From: QAMX01 sp003149835
GTDB taxonomy: Bacteria > Bacillota > Clostridia > Oscillospirales > QAMX01
Direction: 5' to 3'
Assembly (NCBI GenBank): GCA_959600635.1
Contig: CAUGMN010000005.1
Coordinates: 1 to 59,301 of the forward strand
DNA: 59,301 nucleotides
A model generated the notes under the pieces. It was not told the DNA's origin. It did not search any database and was given only the letters and a program-made list of their open reading frames with translations. This document shows positions 17,329-27,063 of the stretch, one piece after another. The number at the start of each line of letters is the position of its first letter. The stretch's first letter is position 1. The position numbers and the translations under genes were made by a program.

Positions 17329-19392
17329 ATGGGACGATCAATGGCGTTCAATGAGTGGCAAATCCGCACAGTTCAGAAAAAAATCGACGCCGAGACGGCC
17401 GCGCGCTTGTCGCTGCCGCCGCTGCTGCGGCGCTGTCTGGAAGCGCGCGGCGTGACCGGGCCGGAGGAGATTGAGGCTGCGGTCGGAAGCGGTTCGGCGT
17501 TTTTCGATCCGTTTTTGCTCCCCGACATGGAGCGCGCCGCGGCGCGGATCACAGCCGCGCTGGAAAACGGGGAAAAAATTACCGTCTACGGCGACTATGA
17601 CGTGGACGGCGTCACGTCGGCCTATCTGCTGAGCCGCGAGCTGAAACGGCTCGGCGCGGACTGCGCGATCTATATCCCCGACCGGGTCGGAGAAGGCTAC
17701 GGAATGAATATGGAGGCCGTCGAGAAAATTGCGGCCGACGGCACGCGCCTGATCGTGACCGTGGACTGCGGCGTGACGGCGGTTGAGGAAATCGCCCGCG
17801 CCTATGCGCTGGGCATGCAGGTGGTCGTGACCGACCACCATGAACCGCAGGAGGCTTTACCCGCCTGCGAGGCGGTTGTCGATCCCAAGCGGGCGGACAG
17901 TGTATATCCGTTTCGAGAGCTGGCGGGGGTGGGCGTGGCCTTCAAGCTCGCCTGCGCGCTGCGCGGCGAAAACGCCTCTGCGTTTGAGGATTACGGGGAT
18001 GTCGTCGCGCTCGGAACGGTGGCGGACGTCGTCAGCCTGACCATGGAGAACCGGCGCATCGTCTCCGAAGGGTTGGAAAAGCTTCTGTATACCCAAAACA
18101 AGGGCCTCGCCGCTCTAAACCGCGCCGCCGGCTTTTGCGACGCCGCGCACAGCGCGGTAGACGTCGCTTTTAAGCTGACGCCGAAGCTCAACGCCGCCGG
18201 ACGCATGCGCAGCGCCTATGAAGCGCTGGCGCTGCTGCAAAGCGAGACGGACGACGAGGCGGACCGCCGCGCGGCGTATCTCTGCGCGCTGAACACCGAG
18301 CGGCAGGCCGAGGAAGGGCGCGTCTCAGCGGAGGCCGAGGCGATGCTGGACGCGCGCCGCGTCGCGGAAAATCATGCCGTCGTGCTGGCGGGGGCGACAT
18401 GGAAGCACGGCGTCGTCGGCATTTCGGCGGCGAAGCTGACGGAAAAATACGGCTGTCCCGTCGTTCTGTTCGCGCCGGACGGCGAGCTGCTGCGCGGTTC
18501 GGCGCGGAGCATCGAGGGGTTTGACGTCTTTGAGGCGCTCACGCGCGCGGCCGGCGCACTGGGAACGTGCGGCGGGCATAAGATGGCAGCAGGGGTGACG
18601 ATTCCCGCCGCCTCTTTTGAAGAATTTCGGGAGCGCTTCGAGGCGGTCTGCCGGAGCGGACTGGCGGGCGGCGGACCGGTATGCGCGCTCCGAATCGACT
18701 GCGAGGTGCGGGCCGCGGAGCTTGACAGGGAAAGCGTCGCCTCGCTCAGCCGCTTGGAGCCGTTCGGCGCGGGCAACGAGCGGCCGGTCTTCTGCCTTCG
18801 CAACGCGCGCGTCGAAGAACTGATCCCGATCGGCAGCGGAAAACATCTGCGCATGGTTGTCAGCGCGGAGGGGAAGCGTCTGAGCGTCGTCGCTTTCCGC
18901 CGGCAGAGGGAGCGGTTTCGGTATGCGTGCGGCGATTTGGTCGATCTCGCATTTACCGCCGAACTCGATACATACAGAGGCGTTTCTTCGGTGAAACTGT
19001 TTCTAAACGATATTCTTCCCTGCGGCGAACGCCGCGCGAGGGAGAGCGAGGCCGTGCGGCTTCTGCGCGCGGCGACGGCCGGAGAGCGGCCGGCCGGCAT
19101 GGCGTTTCCCGACCGGCGGGTGCTCGGCGCCGTCTGGCGGAGGACGGCGGAGCTGGCGCACGGCGGCGCGATGACGCCGGCGCTGGTACACTGCGGGCTG
19201 CCCGTCGCCGTCAGCGAGGTGGAAACGCTGGTGGCGCTCACCGCTTTTGAAGAAGCGGGTCTGATCGAATGCGCCCGCTTCGGAGAGGCGGACTTCAACG
19301 GCGAAATGACGGTGCGCGTCTGCGCCGGAAACAGTCAAAAAGCGGATCTCAGCGCGACAAAAATCTACGCCGTATTGGGCGGGCAGGGGTGA
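17329..19392 (+). CDS. recJ: Single-stranded-DNA-specific exonuclease RecJ
   Basis: 687 residues; ATG 17341, four codons later, is an equal alternative because neither start has ideal spacing to AAAGGG or GGAG. It degrades single-stranded DNA 5' to 3' in recombination and repair. The DHH phosphoesterase core shows 'VYGDYDVDGVTS', 'IVTVDCGVTA' and 'VVVTDHHEPQ' (the DHH motif), then 'VDPKRADS'. The DHHA1 domain includes 'GTCGGHKMAAGVTI', and an OB-fold and C-terminal part follow. First gene of an operon with rel, dtd, an MBL hydrolase and hemZ, a common clostridial order. Confidence 0.95.
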   Translation: MGRSMAFNEWQIRTVQKKIDAETAARLSLPPLLRRCLEARGVTGPEEIEAAVGSGSAFFDPFLLPDMERAAARITAALENGEKITVYGDYDVDGVTSAYLLSRELKRLGADCAIYIPDRVGEGYGMNMEAVEKIAADGTRLIVTVDCGVTAVEEIARAYALGMQVVVTDHHEPQEALPACEAVVDPKRADSVYPFRELAGVGVAFKLACALRGENASAFEDYGDVVALGTVADVVSLTMENRRIVSEGLEKLLYTQNKGLAALNRAAGFCDAAHSAVDVAFKLTPKLNAAGRMRSAYEALALLQSETDDEADRRAAYLCALNTERQAEEGRVSAEAEAMLDARRVAENHAVVLAGATWKHGVVGISAAKLTEKYGCPVVLFAPDGELLRGSARSIEGFDVFEALTRAAGALGTCGGHKMAAGVTIPAASFEEFRERFEAVCRSGLAGGGPVCALRIDCEVRAAELDRESVASLSRLEPFGAGNERPVFCLRNARVEELIPIGSGKHLRMVVSAEGKRLSVVAFRRQRERFRYACGDLVDLAFTAELDTYRGVSSVKLFLNDILPCGERRARESEAVRLLRAATAGERPAGMAFPDRRVLGAVWRRTAELAHGGAMTPALVHCGLPVAVSEVETLVALTAFEEAGLIECARFGEADFNGEMTVRVCAGNSQKADLSATKIYAVLGGQG

Positions 19393-19397
19393 ACGAT

Positions 19398-21596
19398 GTG
19401 ACGACCGAGGAGCGGGCGGAACGCCTGATTCAGAATTATGCCAGATATGGGCGCATCAGCGAGCTGCCCCGCATCCGCGAGGCGTTCCGGTTTGCCGCCG
19501 AGGCGCACAAGGAACAGTTCCGCGCCAGCGGCGAACCCTATATTTCGCATCCGCTGGCGGTCGCGGAGATCGTCATCGAGATGGAGCTCGACGCGGACTC
19601 CGTGATTTCAGCGCTGCTGCACGACACCGTGGAAGATACGCCGGTGACGTATGAGGACATCAAAGCGCGGTTCGGCGTGACGGTCGCCGACATCGTCGAC
19701 GGGATGACGAAGCTGGCGCGGATTCCCTATACCTCAAAGGCCGAGCAGGAGATGGAAAACCTGCGCAAAATGCTGATCGCGATGGCGCGCGACATCCGCG
19801 TCATCCTCATCAAGCTGGCCGACCGGCTCCACAATGTCCGGACGCTTGACGCGCGTCCGGAGCGCAAGCGCCGCGAGGTCGCGCTGGAAACCATGGACGT
19901 TTACAGCCCCATCGCGCACCGGCTCGGTATCACCAAGGTCAAATGGGAGCTGGAAGACCTGTCGCTCAAATATCTCGACCCGATCGGCTATAACGAGATT
20001 GTGACCGCGCTGGAAGACACCAGCGAGATGCGCGAGGAGCTCATCACCACCATCAAAGCGCAGATGCAGCGCTACTTTGCCGAGGTGGGGCTGGAAAACG
20101 TCTATATTGAGGGGCGCGTCAAGCACATATACAGCATCTACCGCAAAATGTTCATGCAGAACAAAACCATCGACGAGGTCTACGACCTCTACGCCGTGCG
20201 CGTCATTGTGGACACCAAGGAGGAGTGCTACAACATCCTCGGCCTGATCCATGAGCTGTATAAGCCGATTCCCGGCCGGTTTAAGGACTATATCAGCACG
20301 CCCAAGCCCAATATGTACCAATCGCTGCATACGACGCTGATCGGGCGCCGCGGCGTGCCCTTTGAGGTGCAGATCCGCACATGGGAGATGCACCACATCG
20401 CCGAATACGGCGTCGCGGCGCACTGGAAATACAAGCAGGGGCTTTCCGCGGCCGACGCCGACTATGAGAAAAAGCTCGGCTGGATCCGCCAGATGCTGGA
20501 AACGCAGCAGGACACCGACGCGGAGGATTTTATCTCGACGTTCAAGATCGACATGTTCGCCGACGAGGTCTATGTTTTTACGCCCAAGGGCGACGTCATC
20601 AGCCTGCCGGCGGGCGCGACGCTGATCGATTTTGCCTATGCCATCCATTCCGAGGTCGGCAATCACATGGTCGGCGGCAAGATCAATAACCGCATCGTCA
20701 CCATCGACACCGAACCGCAGAACGGCGATATCATCGAGGTGCTGACCTCAAAGGCCTCGCGCGGTCCCTCGCGCGACTGGCTGAAAATCGCCAGGACGAG
20801 CGGCGCGCGCTCAAAAATCAAACAGTGGTTCAAGCGGGAGCGGCGCGAGGAAAATATCGAACAGGGGCGGGAGAGCTTAGAGCGGGAGCTGAAACGCTTC
20901 GGCCTGCTGTTTGAAACGGTCCGGCAGGACGAGGCCCTGCCGGCGGCGCTGAAAAAGCTCTCCTTCAATTCGCTCGACGACCTGTGCGCCGGCATCGGCT
21001 ACGGCGGCGTGACCGCGCAGCGCGCCGCAAACCGCATTAAGGAAGAGTGCGCGCGCGCGCAAAAGCCCGCGGCCGGCGGCGAGGCCGTCCCGCTTGCGCC
21101 GCAGAAGGAGATCCGGCGCTCGGAAAGCGGCGTGATCGTCGAGGGCGTCGATTCCTGCCTTGTCAAATTCGCGCACTGCTGCACGCCGGTTCCCGGCGAC
21201 GAGATCGTCGGCTTTGTCACGCGCGGCTACGGCGTTTCGGTTCACTGTACCGACTGCGCCAACGTCAAATCGCTGGAAGACGCCAAGGACACCGCCGACC
21301 GCTTTGTCGCCGTGTCGTGGGCGGACGTCACGGAGGGCGATTTTGTCGCCCAGATCGAGATTTACGCCAAGGACCGCGTCGCGCTGATTGCGGACGTGAC
21401 GACGATGTTGGCCAATCTGCACATTCTGATTCAGAGCTTGCAGACCAAGCAGCTTGCCGGCGGCGCGCGCCTGCTCACGCTCGGCCTCGGCGTCAGCGAC
21501 AAGGAGCACCTCGAATCGGTCTGTCTGAAACTCAAACGCGTGGCCGGCGTCGAGAAAATCGTCCGCAGCAGCCGCGCGGGCGGGGAAATCGTCTGA
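19398..21596 (+). CDS. rel: Bifunctional (p)ppGpp synthetase/hydrolase Rel
   Basis: About 732 residues. No ATG start fits: GTG 19389 overlaps the recJ stop and GTG 19398 lies 8 bases after GGGG, so 19398 is preferred. Domains in order: HD hydrolase ('YISHPLAVAEI', 'LLHDTVEDTPVTYEDI', 'KLADRLHNVRTL'), synthetase ('RVKHIYSIYRKM', 'YDLYAVRVI', 'RFKDYISTPKPNMYQSLHTT'), TGS ('VYVFTPKGDVISLPAG'), the conserved Cys/His segment 'AHCCTPVPGDEIVGF' and a C-terminal ACT domain. An intact HDxxED motif and RFKD loop indicate that both making and breaking of the alarmone are possible. It links amino-acid starvation to growth arrest. Confidence 0.95.
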   Translation: MTTEERAERLIQNYARYGRISELPRIREAFRFAAEAHKEQFRASGEPYISHPLAVAEIVIEMELDADSVISALLHDTVEDTPVTYEDIKARFGVTVADIVDGMTKLARIPYTSKAEQEMENLRKMLIAMARDIRVILIKLADRLHNVRTLDARPERKRREVALETMDVYSPIAHRLGITKVKWELEDLSLKYLDPIGYNEIVTALEDTSEMREELITTIKAQMQRYFAEVGLENVYIEGRVKHIYSIYRKMFMQNKTIDEVYDLYAVRVIVDTKEECYNILGLIHELYKPIPGRFKDYISTPKPNMYQSLHTTLIGRRGVPFEVQIRTWEMHHIAEYGVAAHWKYKQGLSAADADYEKKLGWIRQMLETQQDTDAEDFISTFKIDMFADEVYVFTPKGDVISLPAGATLIDFAYAIHSEVGNHMVGGKINNRIVTIDTEPQNGDIIEVLTSKASRGPSRDWLKIARTSGARSKIKQWFKRERREENIEQGRESLERELKRFGLLFETVRQDEALPAALKKLSFNSLDDLCAGIGYGGVTAQRAANRIKEECARAQKPAAGGEAVPLAPQKEIRRSESGVIVEGVDSCLVKFAHCCTPVPGDEIVGFVTRGYGVSVHCTDCANVKSLEDAKDTADRFVAVSWADVTEGDFVAQIEIYAKDRVALIADVTTMLANLHILIQSLQTKQLAGGARLLTLGLGVSDKEHLESVCLKLKRVAGVEKIVRSSRAGGEIV

Positions 21597-21637
21597 CGGC
21601 GGCGCGCGGCCGCTTCGTTAAAGGGAGGAGACAGACC

Positions 21638-22084
21638 ATGACGGTATTGGTGCAGCGGGTTGCGCGCGCGGCGGTTTCAATCGGAGGAGCCGTTCACGCG
21701 CAAATTGAAAAAGGGCTGCTCGTGCTGCTCGGCGTCCGAAAGGGCGACACCGAGGCGGACGCCGTGTATCTCGCGGAAAAATGCGCCGGGCTGCGAATTT
21801 TCGAGGATGAGAACGGAAAAATGAATCTGCCGCCGTCGGCTGTCGGCGCGTCGATCCTCGTCGTCACCAATTTTACGCTCTGCGGCAGCTGCGCCAGGGG
21901 CAGAAGGCCGTCGTTTGACAACGCCGAGCGGCCGGAGCGCGCAAAGCCTCTGGCGGAGCGCTTCGTCGCCGAATGCGAAAAAAGCGGCCTGCCGGTGCGG
22001 CAGGGCGTGTTCGGCGCGGATATGCAGGTTTCGCTGATTAACGACGGTCCGGTGACGCTGATCATCGATTCGGCGGAGCGTTGA
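21638..22084 (+). CDS. dtd: D-aminoacyl-tRNA deacylase
   Basis: 148 residues, the family length, with AGGGAGGAG before ATG 21638. It removes D-amino acids wrongly attached to tRNAs. 'VVTNFTLCGSCARGRRPSF' contains the active-site S/TxFTL-type strand and 'LINDGPVTLIID' the NxGPVT motif that provides the Gly-cisPro chiral filter. It follows rel by 41 bases in the same operon. Confidence 0.94.
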   Translation: MTVLVQRVARAAVSIGGAVHAQIEKGLLVLLGVRKGDTEADAVYLAEKCAGLRIFEDENGKMNLPPSAVGASILVVTNFTLCGSCARGRRPSFDNAERPERAKPLAERFVAECEKSGLPVRQGVFGADMQVSLINDGPVTLIIDSAER

Positions 22085-22181
22085 AACCGAAAACGGAGGA
22101 AGGGCATCCCCGGTTGTGCCCGTGAATGTGAAGGCGTCCGTTGCCTGATTTTTTCAGGCGGGGGAAAGCCCTATACGGATC

Positions 22182-22695
22182 ATGCCGTCAGAACCGTATC
22201 TGAAACGGATGCGGAGCTGCGACGATGTGTTTACAAAAAGCATTTCCCGAAATATTGATCATGACTTTTTACGGATGAAACGGGATGACACGGTTCGGGT
22301 GCTCGGCCTATGGGTGAAAGATACGCTTGCGGGAGCCGTCTCTGTTGAAAAGAAGATAGTCGATTGTAAAACTGCGTTTTCCAATCGAGAGACTCGCGCT
22401 GATCGCCCTCGCTGCGCTCGTTTGGCCGGCGCGAGGGCTCGAATTTGAATGGGAAAGCGAGAGTCTTACAATCGCCTATAAAAATAAGAGGCAAGGGGAA
22501 GCGGCCGTAATCGGCAGCGTTTTCGTGGCGCAAAAGTATAGAGGTTGCGGGTATGCCGTCAGACTGGTTCGAGCGGCACTTGCGCTGTACCCGGGCAGGA
22601 GATATTCGTATAGCTGTGGTTCCGACAATCCCGCCTCTATTGCTACCGCGAAATCAGCCGGATTTGTTTTTGAGGCTACCTATCTTTTTTTATAA
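22182..22695 (+). pseudogene. Frameshifted GNAT acetyltransferase
   Basis: Two reading frames together give one GNAT-like protein of about 170 residues. The first half starts at ATG 22182 and runs to about 22365 ('VRVLGLWVKDTLAGAVSV'). The second half, in another frame to the TAA at 22693-22695, holds the acetyl-CoA loop region 'VFVAQKYRGCGYAVRLVRAA' and the late 'NPASIATAKSAGFVFEATY'. A single-base shift near 22365 would rejoin them. The start lacks a clear ribosome site. It interrupts the dtd-MBL junction of an otherwise standard operon, so it is probably an inserted and decaying gene. Confidence 0.7.
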
Positions 22696-22779
22696 AAGGC
22701 GCGCGTTTTGTCCGGCGGGATTTTTTTGGAGGAACGCCGCGTCAAACCACAGATCTATTTACGAACGGAGGAATCGGAC

Positions 22780-23418
22780 ATGGAGATCAAAACGATTACG
22801 GTCGGCGCTTCGCAGACAAACTGCTACGTCGTCTATGACAGACACGGTGGGGAGGCCTCCGTCATCGATCCGGGCGCGGAGGCGGAAAAAATTCTCGGCT
22901 TTCTCTCCGAAAAGGCGTTGAAGCTCAAAAATATTTTCCTCACGCACGGGCACTTTGACCATATCCTCGCCGTTCAGCAGGTGCATGAAAAGACGAACGC
23001 GCGCATCGTGATCCACGAGGCGGACGCGGAGTGTCTGCAAAGCTCGTATCAGGCGCTGTACACCTCGATCATGCGCGAGCCGTTCCGCGTGGCCAAAGCC
23101 GATATCCGGCTTCGCGGCGGTGAAAAAACAATCGTCGGCACGGTTGAGGCCGAATTCATGCACACGCCGGGGCATACCCCCGGCTCCATGTGCATTCTCA
23201 TGGACAACGCGCTGTTTACCGGAGATACGCTCTTTGAAGGCGACGTCGGCAGGACGGATCTGCGCGGCGGCGACGAATACGCGCTGAAACGCTCGCTCGC
23301 GTGGCTGTACCGGCTGCCCTATGACTATATCGTCTATCCGGGACACGGCGATCCCACGACGCTGGGCATCGAGCGCGATACAAACGAATACCTGCGCGCC
23401 GCCGTCGGGCGGGCGTAG
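22780..23418 (+). CDS. Metallo-beta-lactamase-fold hydrolase (glyoxalase II-like)
   Basis: 212 residues from ATG 22780 behind ACGGAGGA. The zinc-binding motif 'THGHFDHI' (HxHxDH) is complete. The further ligands appear in 'HTPGHTPGSMCI', 'FTGDTLFEGDVGRTD' and 'YPGHGDPTT'. The YcbL/GloB-like group hydrolyses thioesters such as S-lactoylglutathione analogues. The gene sits in its usual clostridial place just before hemZ. Confidence 0.9.
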   Translation: MEIKTITVGASQTNCYVVYDRHGGEASVIDPGAEAEKILGFLSEKALKLKNIFLTHGHFDHILAVQQVHEKTNARIVIHEADAECLQSSYQALYTSIMREPFRVAKADIRLRGGEKTIVGTVEAEFMHTPGHTPGSMCILMDNALFTGDTLFEGDVGRTDLRGGDEYALKRSLAWLYRLPYDYIVYPGHGDPTTLGIERDTNEYLRAAVGRA

Positions 23419-23459
23419 ACCGCGCCCGTCTTCCGGGATGGAGAAGGAGGATTTTTCAC

Positions 23460-24950
23460 GTGCGCATTTACATGACCGACAACACTTATAAATTCGACGT
23501 CGAGCAGACGGCGATCATCCTCTTTCCTGAACGCACGCCGCGCGTCGAATGCGCGCCGCCGCCGCGCGCCTCGGTCGAGGAGGACTACGGCGTTTCCGTG
23601 CTCTCCATTCTCCCCAAAAGCGTCGCGGCGACGTTTACGCTCCAGCTCGACGGCAAGCTGTGCCGCGAGACGGCGCGCTCCGTTTTTGCCGACGGCTTGA
23701 CGGAGGAGGAACGAAAGACCGAGATCCGGCATACACTGCGTCGGAGCGTTTACAAAGCCTATGTGGAGCTGACCGGCGACAAACCGGCGTGGGGCGCGCT
23801 GGCCGGTGTGCGCCCGGCCAAGCTGGCGCGCAAGCTCATCGAGGAAGGGCGCAGCGAGGAGCAGGCGCGGCGGCTGCTTGAATCGCGCTATTGTATCCGG
23901 CGCGACAAGGCGCAGCTCGCGCTGGCCGCGGCGCGCACGGCGCTCGATCTGAAAGCGCAGATGACGCCGCAGGACGCCGCAGTCTATATCGGCATTCCCT
24001 TCTGCCCGTCCCGCTGCGCCTACTGCTCCTTTATCAGCAAGAGCGCCTCGGCGGCCGGACAGGAGGAAATCGGCCGCTACTTGGAGGTTCTGACGGAAGA
24101 AATTGCCGCGACGGGACGGCAGCTGGACGCGGCGGGCGGCCGCGTCCAGGCAATTTACATCGGCGGAGGCACGCCGACGGTGCTGAGCGCCGCGCAGCTT
24201 GAAAAGCTGCTGGCGGCCGTCCGCGCCGCCTTTCACCCGGCCGGCGGCTGCGAATTCACGCTCGAAGCCGGCCGCCCCGACACGATCACGCGCGAAAAGC
24301 TGGACGCGGCTGCGGGCGGCGGCGTCAACCGCATCAGCGTCAACCCGCAGACGTTTTCCAACCGCGTGCTGGCGCTGGCAGGGCGGAAGCACACCGTCGA
24401 GGACATCTACCGCGTCTATGAGCTGGCGCGGGAGACCGGCGCCTTTGCGATCAACATGGATCTGATCGCCGGCCTGCCCGGCGACAGCCTCGCGGGCTTT
24501 GCCGGCAGCGTGACGGATGCCTGCGGCCTGCGGCCGGAGAACGTCACCGTACACACGCTGGCGCTCAAAAAGGGCTCGGCGCTGACCGAGGGCGGCGCGC
24601 GGCTTCTGCCGCCGAAAACGATTGAGGCGATGCTCGCCGCCGGGGAGCGGATCCTGCGGGAGAACGGCTACGAGCCGTATTATCTGTACCGGCAGAAGTA
24701 TTCGGGCGGAAGCTTTGAAAACGTCGGCTACGCGCGGGACGGGCAAATCTGCCGCTATAACCTCTACATGATGGATGAACTGATGCCGGTTGTCAGCTGC
24801 GGCGCGGGCGCGGTCACAAAGCTCGGCTTCGACGGAACGGGCGAGGTCGTTCGGATCGCAAATCCCAAATACCCTGAGGATTATATCCGCCGCCGTGATG
24901 AGATTGTCGAAAACAGGGCGAAAATCGGCGCGTTTTACCGCGGCGAATAA
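23460..24950 (+). CDS. hemZ: Coproporphyrinogen dehydrogenase-like radical SAM protein HemZ
   Basis: 496 residues, initiated at GTG 23460, which is 9 bases from GGAGG; ATG 23472 is too far. A ~165-residue N-terminal domain precedes the radical SAM core with CxxxCxxC at Cys182, Cys186 and Cys189 ('CPSRCAYCSF') holding the 4Fe-4S cluster. 'IYIGGGTPTVLS' and 'NMDLIAGLPGDS' are typical of the oxygen-independent coproporphyrinogen oxidase family. The long N-terminal domain matches the HemZ branch of Firmicutes. Catalytic role in heme making is inferred from the family. Confidence 0.9.
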   Translation: MRIYMTDNTYKFDVEQTAIILFPERTPRVECAPPPRASVEEDYGVSVLSILPKSVAATFTLQLDGKLCRETARSVFADGLTEEERKTEIRHTLRRSVYKAYVELTGDKPAWGALAGVRPAKLARKLIEEGRSEEQARRLLESRYCIRRDKAQLALAAARTALDLKAQMTPQDAAVYIGIPFCPSRCAYCSFISKSASAAGQEEIGRYLEVLTEEIAATGRQLDAAGGRVQAIYIGGGTPTVLSAAQLEKLLAAVRAAFHPAGGCEFTLEAGRPDTITREKLDAAAGGGVNRISVNPQTFSNRVLALAGRKHTVEDIYRVYELARETGAFAINMDLIAGLPGDSLAGFAGSVTDACGLRPENVTVHTLALKKGSALTEGGARLLPPKTIEAMLAAGERILRENGYEPYYLYRQKYSGGSFENVGYARDGQICRYNLYMMDELMPVVSCGAGAVTKLGFDGTGEVVRIANPKYPEDYIRRRDEIVENRAKIGAFYRGE

Positions 24951-25182
24951 ACGCGGCGCGGCGGCAACGGCATATGGCCGCGAAGCCCTCCGGTGTTTTC
25001 TCCCTGAACAGGAGAATCTGCAACGCCGGCGTCGATGACGAGGCGTTCTTTGCGGGGCTTGCGGACTGCGCCTACCGCGGCCGGCTTGAAAATTGCCGAG
25101 GCCGCCGCTGTCCCGCAAGAGGGGCGGCGGCGATGATGATCTGTCTGCGGCCGATATGCCGCGGAAAAAAGGAGGAACCGAT

Positions 25183-25566
25183 ATGAACAGCAAAACCGAA
25201 GATTTGATTTCCAAGGTCATGGAAAAGGCGGCCTCTGCCGCCGATTACACGGCGCAGAAGGCCGGTCAGGTCGTAGAGAGCACCAAACTGAACTTCCGCC
25301 TTTACGAGCTCAACGGAACGATCGGAGAATACGAGCGCAGGATCGGCCAAATCGTCTATGCCGCGCACCAGGGCGAGACAGCCGACCAGACGGAACTTGA
25401 CGAGCTGCTCGCAAAGCTTGACGCGGCGAATGCGGACGTAAAAGAAATCCGGATCAAGATGGCCGAACGCAAGAAGATGAAAATTTGTCCCGTCTGCGGC
25501 AAAGCCTGCGCGGCGGACGATGCTTTCTGCGCCGGCTGCGGCGCGGATATGAAGGCCAAGGCATGA
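25183..25566 (+). CDS. Helical protein with C-terminal zinc ribbon
   Basis: 127 residues from ATG 25183 behind AAAGGAGGA. The first 90 residues are charged and helical, with coiled-coil character. The C-terminus has CPVCGKAC and CAGCGADM pairs, a zinc ribbon of the small YrzI/zinc-ribbon type common in Clostridia. Its stop overlaps the next start (ATGA at 25563-25566), so translation of the two is coupled. Function unknown. In the 232-base gap before it (24951-25182) I see no supported gene. Confidence 0.8.
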   Translation: MNSKTEDLISKVMEKAASAADYTAQKAGQVVESTKLNFRLYELNGTIGEYERRIGQIVYAAHQGETADQTELDELLAKLDAANADVKEIRIKMAERKKMKICPVCGKACAADDAFCAGCGADMKAKA

Positions 25567-26864
25567 GACTTTTGATTCGCAACGCGGACGTCGTCACATG
25601 CAGCCGCCCCGGGGAGATCATCCCCGGCGGCTGCATGGCGGTGGCGGACGGGAAGATCGAATATGTCGGCCCGGAGCAGCCGGCCGGCCGGTTTGACCGC
25701 GTGATCGAGGCGAAAGGAAAGATTCTGATGCCCGGCCTCGTCAACGCGCATACGCACGTCGCCATGACCGGCCTGCGCGGCTATGCCGACGACCTCGCGC
25801 TCCAAGACTGGCTGACCAATTATATTTTCCCCGTGGAAGATCGGATGAACGCGGACTGCGTCCGCATTTCGGCGCAGCTCGGCATGGCCGAGATGATCGC
25901 CTCGGGGACGACCTCGTTTTCCGACATGTATTCCTTCTGCGACGGCATTGCGCAGGCCGCCGCGGACTGCGGCCTGAAAGCGAACATTTCAAGGGGCGTC
26001 GTCTGCTTCGACGACCTGCCGTTCGACACTGAGCACAATCCCCGCTGGGCCGAGGCGGTGGAGCTGTATGAGCGCTGGCACGGCTATGACGGCGGGCGGA
26101 TCCGCATTGATCTGTCCGTGCACGCCGAATACACGACGACGCGCCGCTGCCGGGAAACCGTGGCCGCTTTTGCCGCGGACAAGCAGGCTCTGGTGCACTT
26201 CCACCTTTCGGAAACGAAGAAGGAGCACGAAGAATGCGTCGCGCGCTACGGGATGACGCCGGCGCGGCTGTTTTACGAAGAAGGGCTGCTGAACCGCCGG
26301 GCGCTGGCCGCGCACTGCGTTTGGCTGACCGGAGACGATATCGCGCTGTTTGCCGAGACCGGGGCCTCCGTGGCGCACTGTCCGGTGTCGAACTTAAAGC
26401 TCGCCAGCGGAATCGCGCCTGTCGCCCGCCTTGCGGAGGCCGGCGTCAACGTCGCTCTGGGGACCGACGGCGTCGCCTCCAACAACAATCACGACCTGTT
26501 CGAGGAGATTAAGCTTGCCTCGCTGCTGCAAAAGGGCGTGACGCTGCGGCCGGAGCTGTTTCCGGCCGGCGAAGCGCTGGCGATGGCGACTGCGCACGGG
26601 GCCGCCGCGCAGGGGCGCGCCGACTGCGGCGCGCTGCGGCCGGGACTGGACGCGGATTTTATCCTCCTGAACGCCGCCGCGCCCGCGATGACGCCGTACC
26701 ACAGCGCCGCGTCCGCCGCGGCGTATTCGGCGCGCGGCGCGGAGGTCTGCATGACCGCCGTGCGCGGCAGGGTGCTCTATGAAAACGGCGAATTCCTGAC
26801 GCTCGACCGCGAAAGGCTTAGCGCCGAGTTTGAACGGCGCGTGCGCCCCGTTCTGTTCCCGTAA
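25563..26864 (+). CDS. Amidohydrolase, S-adenosylhomocysteine/methylthioadenosine deaminase-like
   Basis: 433 residues, start overlapping the upstream stop by 4 bases. Metal-dependent amidohydrolase TIM barrel: 'LVNAHTHVAM' (HxH), 'HFHLSETKKEH', 'LAAHCVWLTGDDI', 'AHCPVSNLKLASG' and 'LGTDGVASNNNHDLFEE'. The HxH, two further His and the Asp make the metal site, and the SNLKLASG/TDG pattern is that of MtaD/TrzA deaminases. These deaminate SAH, methylthioadenosine or adenosine. Which of these is used cannot be decided from the sequence alone. Confidence 0.87.
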   Translation: MRLLIRNADVVTCSRPGEIIPGGCMAVADGKIEYVGPEQPAGRFDRVIEAKGKILMPGLVNAHTHVAMTGLRGYADDLALQDWLTNYIFPVEDRMNADCVRISAQLGMAEMIASGTTSFSDMYSFCDGIAQAAADCGLKANISRGVVCFDDLPFDTEHNPRWAEAVELYERWHGYDGGRIRIDLSVHAEYTTTRRCRETVAAFAADKQALVHFHLSETKKEHEECVARYGMTPARLFYEEGLLNRRALAAHCVWLTGDDIALFAETGASVAHCPVSNLKLASGIAPVARLAEAGVNVALGTDGVASNNNHDLFEEIKLASLLQKGVTLRPELFPAGEALAMATAHGAAAQGRADCGALRPGLDADFILLNAAAPAMTPYHSAASAAAYSARGAEVCMTAVRGRVLYENGEFLTLDRERLSAEFERRVRPVLFP

Positions 26865-27063
26865 ACGCGGCGGCGCGGACTCCGCCGCATGAAATCTGCG
26901 GGGAACAGACGGTTTGCAGAGCCGCCCTCCGGCGGTTGCGGCGATCCCCGCTGATAGAAACCGGCGGCGTCCGCCCGCGGATTCTGTTCTATCCGACCGG
27001 CTCCGACATAGATATAGATTTGAGAGCGAAACGCCTCAAATTTATCGGAAACGGGTAGGTGCC

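Noticed and set aside
24951..25182. Small open frame after hemZ (24974-25186)
   Set aside because: No ribosome site and an Arg/Cys-rich composition; it overlaps the ribosome site and start of the zinc-ribbon gene.
23334..25220. 628-residue open frame opposite hemZ
   Set aside because: hemZ has clear radical SAM motifs in the plus strand; the minus frame crosses into neighbouring genes and has no motif.
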